Below, piece by piece: positions 8,049-17,568 of a DNA stretch of 33,912 bases. The DNA is taken from the NCBI GenBank assembly GCA_028288405.1, contig JAQBNS010000143.1:1-33912 (forward strand), read 5' to 3'. The stretch comes from Chitinophagaceae bacterium (lineage in GTDB: Bacteria > Bacteroidota > Bacteroidia > Cytophagales > Cytophagaceae). Both the position numbers and the translations under genes were made by a program. The notes below the pieces were generated by a model, which searched no databases, was not told where the DNA came from, and saw nothing but the letters and a program-made list of their open reading frames with translations. Every line of letters starts with the position of its first letter. Within the stretch, counting starts at the first letter, position 1.

Positions 8049-11000
8049 ATGAATAGATTCTTTTCTCTTTCGTCCTTCCTGTTATTGTTTTTATCAGTGG
8101 GTGTACTTAATGCTCAAAGAGTAGAAGTAAAAACTTCGCGCGATTTTATAAATCAAAGTTTAAAGTATAGTGCAGATAAAAATTATGATGCAGCCTTACT
8201 TGAGTTAAATCAAGTGTATGCTAACGATAGTAATTATACAGTTGCTTTGATAGAAAAAACATTGATCCTAATTAAACAGGAGCAATATGATAAATGCATA
8301 GAAATCTGTAAAGAGGGAATCAGTAAAAACTCAGAGTATGGACCCAAATTTTATAACAATTGGGGGCATGCCTTAGATAAGCAAGGTAAAAAAGAGGAAG
8401 GATTAAAGTTGTTTGATGAAGCCATTTTAAAATACCCGATGTATTATTTGCTTTATTACAACAAAGCAAATTCATTAGAAAACTTAAATCGATACGAAGA
8501 AGCGATTCAATACTATATAAAAGCAATCCGTTTGTATCCATCCCATGTGAGTTCTCATATACGTCTAGGAACATTAGCTGCAAAGTCAGGCCACATGGCG
8601 GAAGCGCTTCTCGCTATCAATACAGCCATCTTAATAAATCCTGATTCTGAAAAAGCTAATTATGTATTGAGTTATATCAATGATTATATAGCGGCAAAAG
8701 CAAATAAAGAAGAATTATATACTTTTGATTACACAGGAGAATTGTTTAGTGAAGTAGAAGTTATTCTTCAAAACAGATTGGCTTTACAGAAAAAATATAA
8801 AGTTGTACCAAGCATAGAATTACCTTATATTAAACAAAATCATGTTTTGCTTCAGCAGTTAACACTTGATCCTGCAAGCGATAATTTTTTCATGCAGACA
8901 TATGTGCCTATCTACAAAGAAATCTGGGATAAAGGATATTTTGAAGCCTTTATCTACTACACATTAAGGGCAAGTAGAAATGAGAAACACATGTCTGATG
9001 TCAAGAAAAATGAATCCAAGATTAATGTATTTGAAAACTGGCTAAAACAATACTGGCAGGATCATATGCAGGTTATCAATTATGACTTAGGAGAAGGGAT
9101 TAGAAAATATTCGTTTTTTAATGCTGACGATGGAAGTATAAAATTCATAGGCCAATTAAATGCAACGGGCGAAAAATTGGTAGGGCCTACATTATTTCTA
9201 TATCCAAATGGTTTGACAAGATCTAAAGGTTTAAATTCTGCAGAAGGCGATAGAACAGGCATTTGGTATTGGTACCATCCAAATGGGAAAACAGATGAAG
9301 TCGTTACATATGTAAATGGAGAAATCGAAGGAGAAGTAATTGTCTACTATGAAAATGGGAATATTAAACAGAAGAAGCATTACGAAAAGGGTAAATTAAA
9401 AGGTGATTACTATGAATACTTAGAAAATAATGCTTTGTATGCTGTTACTCCCTATGCAGAAGGTGCAGCCAATGGACCTTGTGTGATATATCATACCATC
9501 GGAACAAAGAAGTATGACTACACCCAAAAAGACGGTAAGATCAATGGCATATTGAAAGAATATTCATTAGATGAAAAGCTATTAGTGGAAAGTAATTATG
9601 TGGAAAGTGTTCTGGAAGGGCCATATAAAACATATTATAGAAATGGCCAGATGCGCATAGATGCCGTGAATAAAAAAGGTGAATACGAAGGCAGTTGGAC
9701 AAAATATTTTTCTAATGGGCAAATTAGTGAAATAGGACAGTCTATAAATGGTACAGCAAAGGGAGAGAGGAAAGGATATTATAGAGACGGAGTGCTAGAA
9801 GAACAAACACAGTTTGATGAATCAGGAAAACTTACCGGTAACAAGAAATTTTATGATGTGGATGGGAAGTTGCATTATGAATTAACATATAAAAAAGGCA
9901 GTTTAATTGGTTACAAATATTACGATAAGACGGGTGCTGTTATTTCAGAAAATACAGTACAAAAAGGAATACTTGAGCATACAGGATATTACCCTGATAA
10001 GATCATTATGGTGGTTGGTAAATACAAAGACAAGGACAAAGAAGGAGAGTGGAAATATTATGATCAAATAGGCAAACTCTCGGAAATGGAAACATTTTCT
10101 GGAGGCCAAATGGATGGTCCTAATATCAATTATTATCCTAATGGAAATGTAAAATCGGAGTTGTTTTACTCAGAAGGTTTGGCAGAAGGTAAATATATTT
10201 CCTACTACCCGGATAAAACTAAAAGTTATGAAGGTGATTATATAAATGATAAGGCTGTCGGCATTCACTTTGATTATTATACAAATGGGAAAATTAGAAA
10301 TAAGTTCTTTTATGTGAATGGCAATAAAGAAGGTCCTCAATATAAATATTCAATGAGTGGTAAACTCGAGAACATTGAGTTCTACGCAGAAAAACAGTAT
10401 GATCATTCTGAGAAATATGATACTTCTGGTAATAAAGTGAAAATGGAGTCGCTCACTTTTGGTACAGGAACCAACGTATTCTATTACGAAAAGAATAAAG
10501 GAAAGCGTGGAAGTGTGCCCTATAAATATGGGCTAGAGCATGGGAAGTCTGAATGGTTTTATTTTGATGGAAAAAAGGAATTAGTAGGATCGTATTTTTC
10601 AGGAGAAAAAAATGGAGAATGGTTGTGGTATTACAATGATGGTAAATTAGATACCAAGGGTACTTATGATATGGGAGATCGAGTAGGTAAGTGGACTTCA
10701 TTTTATAAGAATGGAAAACCCAAAAAGGCAAATAACTACTATTTGGATAAGTATGATGGGTTACAGATTTATTATCATGACAATGGTGAAATATCTTCTA
10801 ATCGTAATTATAAATTCGGATCTGCAGAAGGTGAATTTATCGAGTACAGTGAAGACGGTAAGATCATATATATCCGCTATTACCATAGCGACAAATTAAT
10901 AGGATATGCTTACGAATCTGCTCCGGGACAAGTGGTCAAAATGATTCCGACAACGGGCGAAGATAAAATAACAGCATATTTTTCCAACGGCAAGAAATCA

Positions 11001-11342
11001 ATTGAGTATACAATTAAGAATGGTCAGTTTAACGGATCATTTATGGAGTATCATACCAATGGAACGATTGCGGAAGAGGTCAACTACCTGGATAATGAAA
11101 TCGATGGCAAGTACACGGTTTATTATAATGATGGTAAAGTTAAAAAGTACTTTAATTATAAAAGGGGAGATCTAGAAGGTGACTTTGCTGAGTATCATAT
11201 AAACGGGAAGATAAAGATCAAAGGCTTTTGTACGGATGACTCTTATCATGGTACAGTTGAAGAATATTCTGAGTTGGGTAAGCTTATAAAACGACAAGAA
11301 TATTATTACGGAGAGTTGTTAGAAGAGAAACTGTTTAACTAA
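8049..11342 (+). CDS. Secreted TPR and MORN-repeat protein
   Basis: Exported repeat protein of 1097 residues. The ATG at 8049 gives a normal signal peptide (MNRFFSLSSFLLLFLSVGVLNAQ); an in-frame ATG 12 codons earlier (8013) adds an uncharged leader and is less likely. About residues 35-215 form TPR helices (for example NKANSLENLNRYEEAIQYY), followed by a linker to about 375. From there to the C-terminus run roughly 30 short repeats with a period near 23 residues, of the form G-x-W/Y-x-x-Y-Y/F-x-N/D-G-K (such as WYWYHPNGK, YYENGNIK, YYPNGNVK). These are MORN_2/YwqK-like repeats. Databases often label the family 'YwqK antitoxin', but no toxin is adjacent. No catalytic residues are evident; a binding or scaffold role at the cell surface is inferred. 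Only three bases separate its stop from the next gene. Confidence 0.88.
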   Translation: MNRFFSLSSFLLLFLSVGVLNAQRVEVKTSRDFINQSLKYSADKNYDAALLELNQVYANDSNYTVALIEKTLILIKQEQYDKCIEICKEGISKNSEYGPKFYNNWGHALDKQGKKEEGLKLFDEAILKYPMYYLLYYNKANSLENLNRYEEAIQYYIKAIRLYPSHVSSHIRLGTLAAKSGHMAEALLAINTAILINPDSEKANYVLSYINDYIAAKANKEELYTFDYTGELFSEVEVILQNRLALQKKYKVVPSIELPYIKQNHVLLQQLTLDPASDNFFMQTYVPIYKEIWDKGYFEAFIYYTLRASRNEKHMSDVKKNESKINVFENWLKQYWQDHMQVINYDLGEGIRKYSFFNADDGSIKFIGQLNATGEKLVGPTLFLYPNGLTRSKGLNSAEGDRTGIWYWYHPNGKTDEVVTYVNGEIEGEVIVYYENGNIKQKKHYEKGKLKGDYYEYLENNALYAVTPYAEGAANGPCVIYHTIGTKKYDYTQKDGKINGILKEYSLDEKLLVESNYVESVLEGPYKTYYRNGQMRIDAVNKKGEYEGSWTKYFSNGQISEIGQSINGTAKGERKGYYRDGVLEEQTQFDESGKLTGNKKFYDVDGKLHYELTYKKGSLIGYKYYDKTGAVISENTVQKGILEHTGYYPDKIIMVVGKYKDKDKEGEWKYYDQIGKLSEMETFSGGQMDGPNINYYPNGNVKSELFYSEGLAEGKYISYYPDKTKSYEGDYINDKAVGIHFDYYTNGKIRNKFFYVNGNKEGPQYKYSMSGKLENIEFYAEKQYDHSEKYDTSGNKVKMESLTFGTGTNVFYYEKNKGKRGSVPYKYGLEHGKSEWFYFDGKKELVGSYFSGEKNGEWLWYYNDGKLDTKGTYDMGDRVGKWTSFYKNGKPKKANNYYLDKYDGLQIYYHDNGEISSNRNYKFGSAEGEFIEYSEDGKIIYIRYYHSDKLIGYAYESAPGQVVKMIPTTGEDKITAYFSNGKKSIEYTIKNGQFNGSFMEYHTNGTIAEEVNYLDNEIDGKYTVYYNDGKVKKYFNYKRGDLEGDFAEYHINGKIKIKGFCTDDSYHGTVEEYSELGKLIKRQEYYYGELLEEKLFN

Positions 11343-11345
11343 AAG

Positions 11346-13268
11346 ATGAAAAACTGGATAGCGATTGTTTTATGTTGTAGTTTCTATAGTATATATGCTC
11401 AATCTCCAAATGAGTTAGAGACCTATAAAAAAAAGCATCCTAATAGTTACATGGTCATATTGAAGCATGTGCAAGAAGTTACTATTGATGTAATAAATAA
11501 GGACAGTCTTGCTATCTCGATTCATCATTATGAAGAAAAAATCTATACAAACAAACTGACTTCTAGTTTTAGCGGTCAAGCCAGTTTGCAGTACAATAGT
11601 TTCAATACTATAAAAGATGTTGACGCTTATATAGTAAATACTTCCGATGGGAAAACTAAAAAGACAAAGGTGAAATCATTTTTTACCAAGGATGTATTCG
11701 ATGACGCAATTTTCTATGACTATAAAAAAGAAATATCATTTGTGTATCCATCGATAGAAGAAGGTTCGAAGACGTTTCTAGAATACAATGAAATAGTAAA
11801 CGATCCACACTTCTTAGGTAATTTTTATTTTGCAAATTATTCACCCATGGAGGTTTCAGAGCTGGTTGTGAAATATTCGCCTTCTTTAGAAATCGACTTT
11901 AAATTATTCAATGCTGATTCTGTGAAAATCGATTACACGCTTTCAACGGAAAAAAAGTATAAAGTTAAAAAGTGGACCTACAGAGATGGAAAAGAATACA
12001 AGAGTTCGCAAGATGCTCAGGATCCCCGCTATTATTTGCCGCACATCATTTATTACATCAAGCAATACGAATTTAAAGGCGCTACAACTCAAGTTTATTC
12101 TGACGTTGCACAACTTTACAAGTGGTATTATTCTATGTTGAGTAAGATGAAATTGTCAGACTCTAATGAAATGAAACCCATTGTAGATTCCTTGGTTGCC
12201 GGCAAAACAACTGAAGAGGAAAAGGTAAAAGCTATTTATTATTGGGTACAAGACAATATTAAATACATAGCATTTGAGGATGGGATGAATGGATTTGTAC
12301 CCGAGGCAGGTTCTTCGGTTTGTTCAAACCGATACGGTGATTGTAAAGGCATGTCTAACTTATTAGTAGAGATGTTAGGTCTTGCCGGTATAAAAGCTTA
12401 TCATACTTGGGTTGGATCACGTGATATTCCATATAAGTACAAGGAAGTCCCGACTTTGTATGTTGACAACCATATGATTGTTGCGTATCCTGTAGGAGAA
12501 CAAATTTATTTCTTAGATGCAACTTCAAAACAACTTTCTTTTAATTACCCTAGTGCTTTTATTCAAGGCAAAGAGGCATTAATCGGCATTGACAAGGACC
12601 ATTACTTGTTGAAAGAAGTCATGGTGGTGGAAGCAGAGAAAAATTATAATATCGATACATCTTATGTCTCGATTGAAGGAAATGTTTTAAAAGGGAAGGG
12701 AGTTGCTCACATTGACGGTTATTTGAAATATTCAATTATGAATTATCTGCAAAATAGTTCAGTAGATGAGACACAAAAATACCTGGAATATTTTTTACAG
12801 AAAGGGAACAATAAGTTCAGTCTTAAGAAATATGATTTAAAAAACCTTTATAGCAGAGACAAAGAATTGGTGATCAATTACGAGTATGAAATAAAGGATT
12901 ATGTGAATGTGAACAATAATGAGTACTATGTCAATATGCATTTGCATAAAGGCCTTAACGATTCAAAAATAGAGAAGGATAGAGAAAATGCCTTCGAGAA
13001 TAGTTTTACGGTACATAATTTGAATGTTGTCATTCTTGATTTGTCTGATAAATATAAAGTGAAGTATCTTCCGGAGAATGTTAATTTTAAAGGTAACGGG
13101 TATGTGTCTGAAGTTGTTTATACCAAGAAAAACAATACCGTAGTATTGATGCAAGATTACATCAGAAGTCATCTTGTTCTAGAACCATCGGGTTTTGCTC
13201 AATGGAATGAAATGGTTAAAATTCTAAAAAGATCTTATAATGAATCTATTGTTTTTGAAAAAAAGTAA
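11346..13268 (+). CDS. DUF3857 / transglutaminase-like exported protein with intact catalytic triad
   Basis: Exported protein of 640 residues with a signal peptide (1-19, ending IYAQ), an N-terminal DUF3857 beta domain (about 40-210), a transglutaminase-like papain-fold domain (about 285-400) and a C-terminal beta domain. The likely triad is complete: Cys333 in NRYGDCKGMSNLL, His376 in VDNHMIVAYPV and Asp391 in YFLDATSK. Such domains may act as cysteine proteases or transferases; the substrate is unknown. The gene starts three bases after the MORN-repeat gene and its 3' end overlaps the next gene by 29 bases, so the three are translationally linked. Its last residues (NESIVFEKK) closely resemble those of the following protein (NESTIFLEKK), which marks the two as diverged paralogs. 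Confidence 0.88.
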   Translation: MKNWIAIVLCCSFYSIYAQSPNELETYKKKHPNSYMVILKHVQEVTIDVINKDSLAISIHHYEEKIYTNKLTSSFSGQASLQYNSFNTIKDVDAYIVNTSDGKTKKTKVKSFFTKDVFDDAIFYDYKKEISFVYPSIEEGSKTFLEYNEIVNDPHFLGNFYFANYSPMEVSELVVKYSPSLEIDFKLFNADSVKIDYTLSTEKKYKVKKWTYRDGKEYKSSQDAQDPRYYLPHIIYYIKQYEFKGATTQVYSDVAQLYKWYYSMLSKMKLSDSNEMKPIVDSLVAGKTTEEEKVKAIYYWVQDNIKYIAFEDGMNGFVPEAGSSVCSNRYGDCKGMSNLLVEMLGLAGIKAYHTWVGSRDIPYKYKEVPTLYVDNHMIVAYPVGEQIYFLDATSKQLSFNYPSAFIQGKEALIGIDKDHYLLKEVMVVEAEKNYNIDTSYVSIEGNVLKGKGVAHIDGYLKYSIMNYLQNSSVDETQKYLEYFLQKGNNKFSLKKYDLKNLYSRDKELVINYEYEIKDYVNVNNNEYYVNMHLHKGLNDSKIEKDRENAFENSFTVHNLNVVILDLSDKYKVKYLPENVNFKGNGYVSEVVYTKKNNTVVLMQDYIRSHLVLEPSGFAQWNEMVKILKRSYNESIVFEKK

Positions 13269-15243
13269 AGCTGTTTTTTTTGTCCTGTTTTGTTTGTTCG
13301 CAGCACCAAAAGTTTTTGCACAGGATAGTCTGGTGTATGTGAATTATGATTGGTCAGAAAAACCCCTTGTCTATAAAATAGATACTACTAAGTTTAAAGC
13401 TGAGTTAGAAGTTTATTTATTAAATAATAAGGGATTCGAATTTGCTTACGATAAAGAAAACAATGGTGAGTTGGTAGAGTTTGAATTAACTCATCGCATT
13501 GTCAAGGTAAATTCGGATGATGCTATTGAGAGAAACAATAAAGTATATATTCCCAAGAAGGCTGGTTCAAAGATTATCAGACAAAAGGCTAGGGTAATCA
13601 AAGTTAATGGCAAGATAAAAGAGTTAAATGAATCGAATATCAAAGAGTCATTTGATGAAGAGACCAAGAAAAGTTACACCTACTTTGCCGTTGATAATAT
13701 TGAAAAAGGAGATCAAATTGAATACTTCTACATCGTAAAGAAAAATGCGGCTTATACGGGTAGCTGTATTTATTTACAGTCAGATGTACCGAGAGTGAAT
13801 ACTACAGTGGAGGTATTGGCCCCGATTAATTTGATTTTTGCTTTTAAGAGTTACAATAACTTTCCGGCTTTAAAAGTAGATACTACTTATTATAAGAAGA
13901 AAAACCGATGGAAGGCTTCTCTTGCAAACATTGAAGCAATTAAGGGTGAGAAAATGTCTGCGTATGATCCGAATTTGATGCAGTTCGTTTTTAAATTAAA
14001 AGACAATACCGCATACGGTAAGAAAGATGTTATTTCTTATGGCAATATAGCTTCCGATTTATACCAAGAGTATTATAAAAAGACTACCAAAACAGCGCAG
14101 AGCGATATTAAGAAAATCCTGAAAAAAATTAATGTACCTTCTTCTGCTACTCTACAAGTAAAAATCAGAACCATTGAAGATTACATCAAACAGAATTATT
14201 TCTTTGTAGAAGGAAACGGTGATGGATTAGATAATCTTGACATGGTATTGAAAACGCATAAAGCAAGCGACGAAGGACTGACATTATTATTTGTAACAAT
14301 GATGGTAGAAGCAGGTATCAATCATGAGTTGGTGTTGACTTGCAATAGATACGACTACACGTTCGACACAAAGTTTGAAGCATATTACTTGTTGCAGGAG
14401 TACCTTCTTTACTTTCCTGAAATAGATAATTATTTAGAACCGGCTTCTTTAGTAGCGAGGTTAGGTTATATAGCACCCAATTTGACAAATAACAATGGCT
14501 TGTTTATAAAAAGAGTAAAGCTTGGAGAGTTTGAGAGTGCGGTGGGTAAAATTAAATTTATCAATCCCATTCCTTATGATTTGAATCAAGACATACTCAC
14601 TATTAATGCCGTCCTGAATGAAGAAGAGAAAGCATTGAAAATAGAATTGGGTAAAGAACAGACGGGCTATTATGCCAATTCGGTACAATTGATATTTGAC
14701 TTATTGAATGATGAACAGAAAAAAGAACTTAATAAAAGTTTAATTACTTCTATCATTCCTAACGTCGAATCTGATAATACAAAGATAGAGAATACGGCTG
14801 TGGCTGATTTTGGTACAAAACCATTGATCATCAAAGCGGGTTTCTCTAGTGAAGAGCTAGTGGAAAAGGCCGGTACTAAGTATATCGTCAAAATAGGATT
14901 GCTCATTGGCCCTCAAATGGAATTGTACCAGGAAGAGAAAAGAAAGTTACCTGTCATGAATGACTTCAAAAGAAGGTATTTAAGAAAAATTACCTTTAAA
15001 ATTCCAGCAGGGTATGATATTAAAAATTTGGAATCATTGAAGTTGAATGTAGTGGATAATCCTAAGGATATTCAGGCCGGCTTTATATCAGATTATAAAA
15101 TAGAAGGTGATATGCTCATCGTCACCATAGATGAGTTTTATAAACGAATAGACTACAGTGTAAGCGAATACGAAGCATTCCGTGCCGTGATCAACGCCGC
15201 CGCTGATTTTAATGAAAGCACTATTTTCCTAGAGAAGAAATAG
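13240..15243 (+). CDS. DUF3857 / transglutaminase-like paralog, apparently catalytically inactive
   Basis: Exported protein of 667 residues with a signal peptide (1-28, ending KVFAQ) and the same overall plan as its upstream neighbour: DUF3857-like beta region, papain-like core and C-terminal beta domain. In the core the segment KASDEGLTLLFVTMMVEAGI (341-360) aligns with the neighbour's YGDCKGMSNLLVEMLGLAGI, placing Asp344 where the catalytic Cys should be. No His stands where the triad needs one (FEAYYLL), and the Asp position reads Glu (NYLEPAS, Glu400). The enzyme is therefore probably dead and may be a regulatory or binding subunit. The ATG at 13240 lies inside the previous gene (29-base overlap, different frame). 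It converges on the DUF3817 gene with 13 bases between the stops and no clear terminator. Confidence 0.82.
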   Translation: MNLLFLKKSKAVFFVLFCLFAAPKVFAQDSLVYVNYDWSEKPLVYKIDTTKFKAELEVYLLNNKGFEFAYDKENNGELVEFELTHRIVKVNSDDAIERNNKVYIPKKAGSKIIRQKARVIKVNGKIKELNESNIKESFDEETKKSYTYFAVDNIEKGDQIEYFYIVKKNAAYTGSCIYLQSDVPRVNTTVEVLAPINLIFAFKSYNNFPALKVDTTYYKKKNRWKASLANIEAIKGEKMSAYDPNLMQFVFKLKDNTAYGKKDVISYGNIASDLYQEYYKKTTKTAQSDIKKILKKINVPSSATLQVKIRTIEDYIKQNYFFVEGNGDGLDNLDMVLKTHKASDEGLTLLFVTMMVEAGINHELVLTCNRYDYTFDTKFEAYYLLQEYLLYFPEIDNYLEPASLVARLGYIAPNLTNNNGLFIKRVKLGEFESAVGKIKFINPIPYDLNQDILTINAVLNEEEKALKIELGKEQTGYYANSVQLIFDLLNDEQKKELNKSLITSIIPNVESDNTKIENTAVADFGTKPLIIKAGFSSEELVEKAGTKYIVKIGLLIGPQMELYQEEKRKLPVMNDFKRRYLRKITFKIPAGYDIKNLESLKLNVVDNPKDIQAGFISDYKIEGDMLIVTIDEFYKRIDYSVSEYEAFRAVINAAADFNESTIFLEKK

Positions 15244-15256
15244 TGTGATCGGCTCG

Positions 15257-15574
15257 CTATTGTGAAAAGGAGGAATCATCTCGGAACAGTTTGAATTCTG
15301 CCCAAAATGTTCCAAACGGAATAAAAGAAGCAATGAAACCTAAAACCGTTCTTTTGAAGGTCCATTTTAACTGATAAGCTACCAAAAATAGCAAGAGGCT
15401 ATAAACTATAAAAAGCATACCATGTGCCATCCCCACTTCTTTAGTCGCTTCTGGTTTGTTGTAGAGATATTTTAATGGCACAGCTACACCTACCAGAGCA
15501 ATGAGAGATAAGCCTTCCAGCCAGCCAACGATCCTCAAGAGGCTCAATGCTTTATTTGATTTTTTGGTTTCCAT
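15257..15574 (-). CDS. DUF3817 small integral membrane protein
   Basis: 105-residue membrane protein with about three hydrophobic segments (14-38, 47-67 and 75-90). The LRIVGWLEGLSL start, the AHGMLFIVY middle and the ASFIPFGTFW end match DUF3817, whose function is not established. It stands alone on the minus strand, converges tightly on the inactive transglutaminase gene and is divergent from queA. Confidence 0.85.
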   Translation of the reverse strand: METKKSNKALSLLRIVGWLEGLSLIALVGVAVPLKYLYNKPEATKEVGMAHGMLFIVYSLLLFLVAYQLKWTFKRTVLGFIASFIPFGTFWAEFKLFRDDSSFSQ

Positions 15575-15622
15575 AGCGACTAAGTTAGCGAAAAAGGATT
15601 TTCAGAGGAGGAATTGTAGGCG

Positions 15623-15631
15623 TTATCCACA
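15623..15631 (+). promoter_or_regulatory. Perfect DnaA-box 9-mer (TTATCCACA)
   Basis: Exact consensus DnaA box in the gap between the divergent DUF3817 gene and queA. One of four in this window; binding is not shown. Confidence 0.3.
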
Positions 15632-15679
15632 ATAAATTGAAAATTACCAAGAAAGCCTATTTCTAATCAAAAAACTTAT

Positions 15680-15687
15680 TAACTTCG
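15680..15687 (+). promoter_or_regulatory. Possible queA -7 element
   Basis: TAACTTCG differs from TAnnTTTG at one base and would place transcription start about 40 bases before the queA ATG. No -33 TTTG is found at the proper distance, so support is partial. Confidence 0.3.
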
Positions 15688-15734
15688 CAGCCTTTAATTA
15701 ATTAAATCTTAATACCGTAATATTAAGTATCCCT

Positions 15735-16781
15735 ATGAAGCTTTCAGAATTTAAATTTGGTCTCCCCCTCGAATTATTGGCTATGCATCCCGCTCCTAAC
15801 AGAGACGAATCAAGGATGATGGTTATTGACAGAAAAACCGGAACAATCGAACACAAACAGTTTAAAGAAATCATCAATTATTTCGGAGAAGGAGATGTGA
15901 TGGTGGTGAATGACACCAAAGTTTTTCCTGCCCGTTTGTATGGTAACAAGGAAAAGACGAATGCTAAAATCGAAGTTTTTTTACTTCGTGAGTTGAATGC
16001 TGAAATGCATTTGTGGGATGTATTAGTAGATCCAGCTCGTAAAATCAGAGTGGGGAACAAGTTGTATTTCGGCGACGGACAGCTTGTTGCCGAAGTGGTT
16101 GATAATACCACTTCAAGAGGACGTACCATTCGTTTCTTATTTGACGGTAGTGCAGATGATTTTGCTCGTGTAGTCGATACATTAGGAGAAACGCCTCTGC
16201 CGAAATACATCAAACGTAAAATCGAACCGGAAGACAGAGATCGTTACCAAACTATTTTTGCCGAACATAAAGGTGCAGTTGCAGCTCCGACAGCTGGTTT
16301 GCACTTTACTAAACAAGTGATGAAGCGTTTGGAAATTAACGGTGTTGAAATTGCTCCTGTTACTTTGCACGTTGGTTTAGGTTCTTTCCGTCAAGTTGAT
16401 GTAGAAGATCTGACAAAGCATAAGATGGACAGTGAAAATTACATCATTCCTGCAAAGACAGCTGATATTGTAAATAAAGCATTGGACAATAAGAAAAAAG
16501 TTTGTGCAGTAGGTACCACTTGTCTAAGAACATTGGAAACATCTACTACGGCAAACAATAGATTGAAGCCGAATCAAGGTTGGACAGATAAGTTTATCTT
16601 CCCTCCATACGATTTCAAAATTGCTGATGCGATGATTACCAATTTCCATGCTCCTGAATCTACTTTGTTGATGATGGCTTGCGCATTTGGTGGCTACGAC
16701 TTGATCATGAAAGCCTATAAGACTGCGGTGAAGGAAAAATATAATTTCTTAAGCTATGGGGATTGCATGTTGATTTTATAG
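15735..16781 (+). CDS. queA: tRNA preQ1(34) S-adenosylmethionine ribosyltransferase-isomerase QueA
   Basis: Cytoplasmic enzyme that transfers and isomerises the ribosyl moiety of S-adenosylmethionine onto preQ1 at tRNA position 34, making epoxyqueuosine. The 348 residues match the family length. Visible family signatures are the N-terminal [35 protein letters not shown], the core [12 protein letters not shown] and [21 protein letters not shown] (quoted in overlapping parts), [10 protein letters not shown], and the C-terminal [18 protein letters not shown]. No other queuosine gene lies nearby. An intrinsic terminator follows 25 bases after the stop, just before ispD. Confidence 0.97.
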   Translation: MKLSEFKFGLPLELLAMHPAPNRDESRMMVIDRKTGTIEHKQFKEIINYFGEGDVMVVNDTKVFPARLYGNKEKTNAKIEVFLLRELNAEMHLWDVLVDPARKIRVGNKLYFGDGQLVAEVVDNTTSRGRTIRFLFDGSADDFARVVDTLGETPLPKYIKRKIEPEDRDRYQTIFAEHKGAVAAPTAGLHFTKQVMKRLEINGVEIAPVTLHVGLGSFRQVDVEDLTKHKMDSENYIIPAKTADIVNKALDNKKKVCAVGTTCLRTLETSTTANNRLKPNQGWTDKFIFPPYDFKIADAMITNFHAPESTLLMMACAFGGYDLIMKAYKTAVKEKYNFLSYGDCMLIL

Positions 16782-16806
16782 TCTGCTAGAAGAAAAAATT
16801 TGTTTT

Positions 16807-16846
16807 AAAAGCTCTGGGTAGGATATTTGCTCAGAGCTTTTATATT
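16807..16846 (+). terminator. queA terminator abutting ispD
   Basis: AAAAGCTCTG (16807-16816) pairs with CAGAGCTTTT (16832-16841) over a 15-base loop, and a T-rich tract follows. The hairpin ends 13 bases before the ispD ATG, leaving almost no room for a separate leader. Confidence 0.65.
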
Positions 16847-16848
16847 TG
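16841..16848 (+). promoter_or_regulatory. Possible ispD -7 element inside the terminator tract
   Basis: TATATTTG is a perfect TAnnTTTG match. A start about seven bases downstream would fall on the ATG at 16855, implying a leaderless message. No -33 TTTG is present 19 bases upstream, so this may be coincidence with the terminator's T-tract. Confidence 0.35.
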
Positions 16849-16854
16849 TATCCT

Positions 16855-17535
16855 ATGAACAGGTATGCAATCATAGTAGCAGGTGGGTCAGGTACCCGTA
16901 TGGGAGCGGAGATCCCCAAACAATTTTTATCGTTAGGCAACTCTCCGATATTGATGCACACCATCAAACGATTTTCCGGATTTTCGGATAAGATTCACAT
17001 TATAGTGGTATTGCCTGCGGAGCAGATAGATCGTTGGAAGCAATTATGTTCCAAGTATCAGTTCAATATACCTCACTTGATCGTAGCAGGAGGTAAAACA
17101 AGATTCGAATCTGTTCACAATGGTTTGAATAGTATTCAGGATAATGACAAGGCAGTCGTTGCAATACACGATGGTGTTAGACCTTTTGTCAGCAAGAAAT
17201 TATTGCAGAGTGCTTATACCTCTGCTGAGCAGTTAGGCAATGCGGTCGTTTCTGTTCCACTGAAAGATTCTATTCGCAAAATAGAAAAAGGAAAGAACAC
17301 TGCGGTAGATCGTTCGATGCATCGTATCATGCAAACCCCTCAAGCATTCTTGTTGTCTACGATCACGAAAGCTTTCTCTGTAGAAGAGTCCCCTCTGTTT
17401 ACAGACGACGCAGCTGTAGCCGAGGCAGCTGGCGCAAAGATCAACCTGATCGATGGAAGTTATGAAAATATCAAAATAACTACTCCGGAAGATTTGGCTT
17501 TGGCAGAAGCCATATTGAAGAAGTTTGAATTTTAA
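16855..17535 (+). CDS. ispD: 2-C-methyl-D-erythritol 4-phosphate cytidylyltransferase IspD
   Basis: Third enzyme of the MEP isoprenoid pathway: joins CTP and methylerythritol phosphate to form CDP-methylerythritol and pyrophosphate. The 226 residues carry the nucleotide-binding loop AIIVAGGSGTRMG...PKQF at the N-terminus, VAIHDGVRPFVS, the substrate region QTPQAF and FTDDAAVAEAAG. The ATG at 16855 was chosen because a TTG nine bases earlier only adds three residues and the family begins right before the AIIVAGG strand. Its start lies 13 bases after the body of the queA terminator, so it either has its own promoter with almost no leader or depends on readthrough. It converges on the ABC ATPase gene. 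Confidence 0.96.
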   Translation: MNRYAIIVAGGSGTRMGAEIPKQFLSLGNSPILMHTIKRFSGFSDKIHIIVVLPAEQIDRWKQLCSKYQFNIPHLIVAGGKTRFESVHNGLNSIQDNDKAVVAIHDGVRPFVSKKLLQSAYTSAEQLGNAVVSVPLKDSIRKIEKGKNTAVDRSMHRIMQTPQAFLLSTITKAFSVEESPLFTDDAAVAEAAGAKINLIDGSYENIKITTPEDLALAEAILKKFEF

Positions 17536-17568
17536 TGGGCGAACGATAAGCTCTAAAAAGTAAGCAGC

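Noticed and set aside
10453-10731. 92-codon frame antisense to the MORN-repeat gene
   Set aside because: Low-complexity shadow of the repeat-coding strand; no homology recognised.
9180-11330. Possible CRISPR or DNA tandem repeat array
   Set aside because: The periodicity is in the protein (about 23 residues, degenerate codons); there are no exact DNA repeats with unique spacers.
8049-11342. Label as a YwqK-type antitoxin of a toxin-antitoxin system
   Set aside because: The family name comes from shared MORN_2 repeats. This protein is exported, very long and has no adjacent toxin gene.
15878-16213. 111-codon open frame antisense to queA
   Set aside because: It lies wholly inside a confidently identified conserved gene and has no recognisable features or start context.
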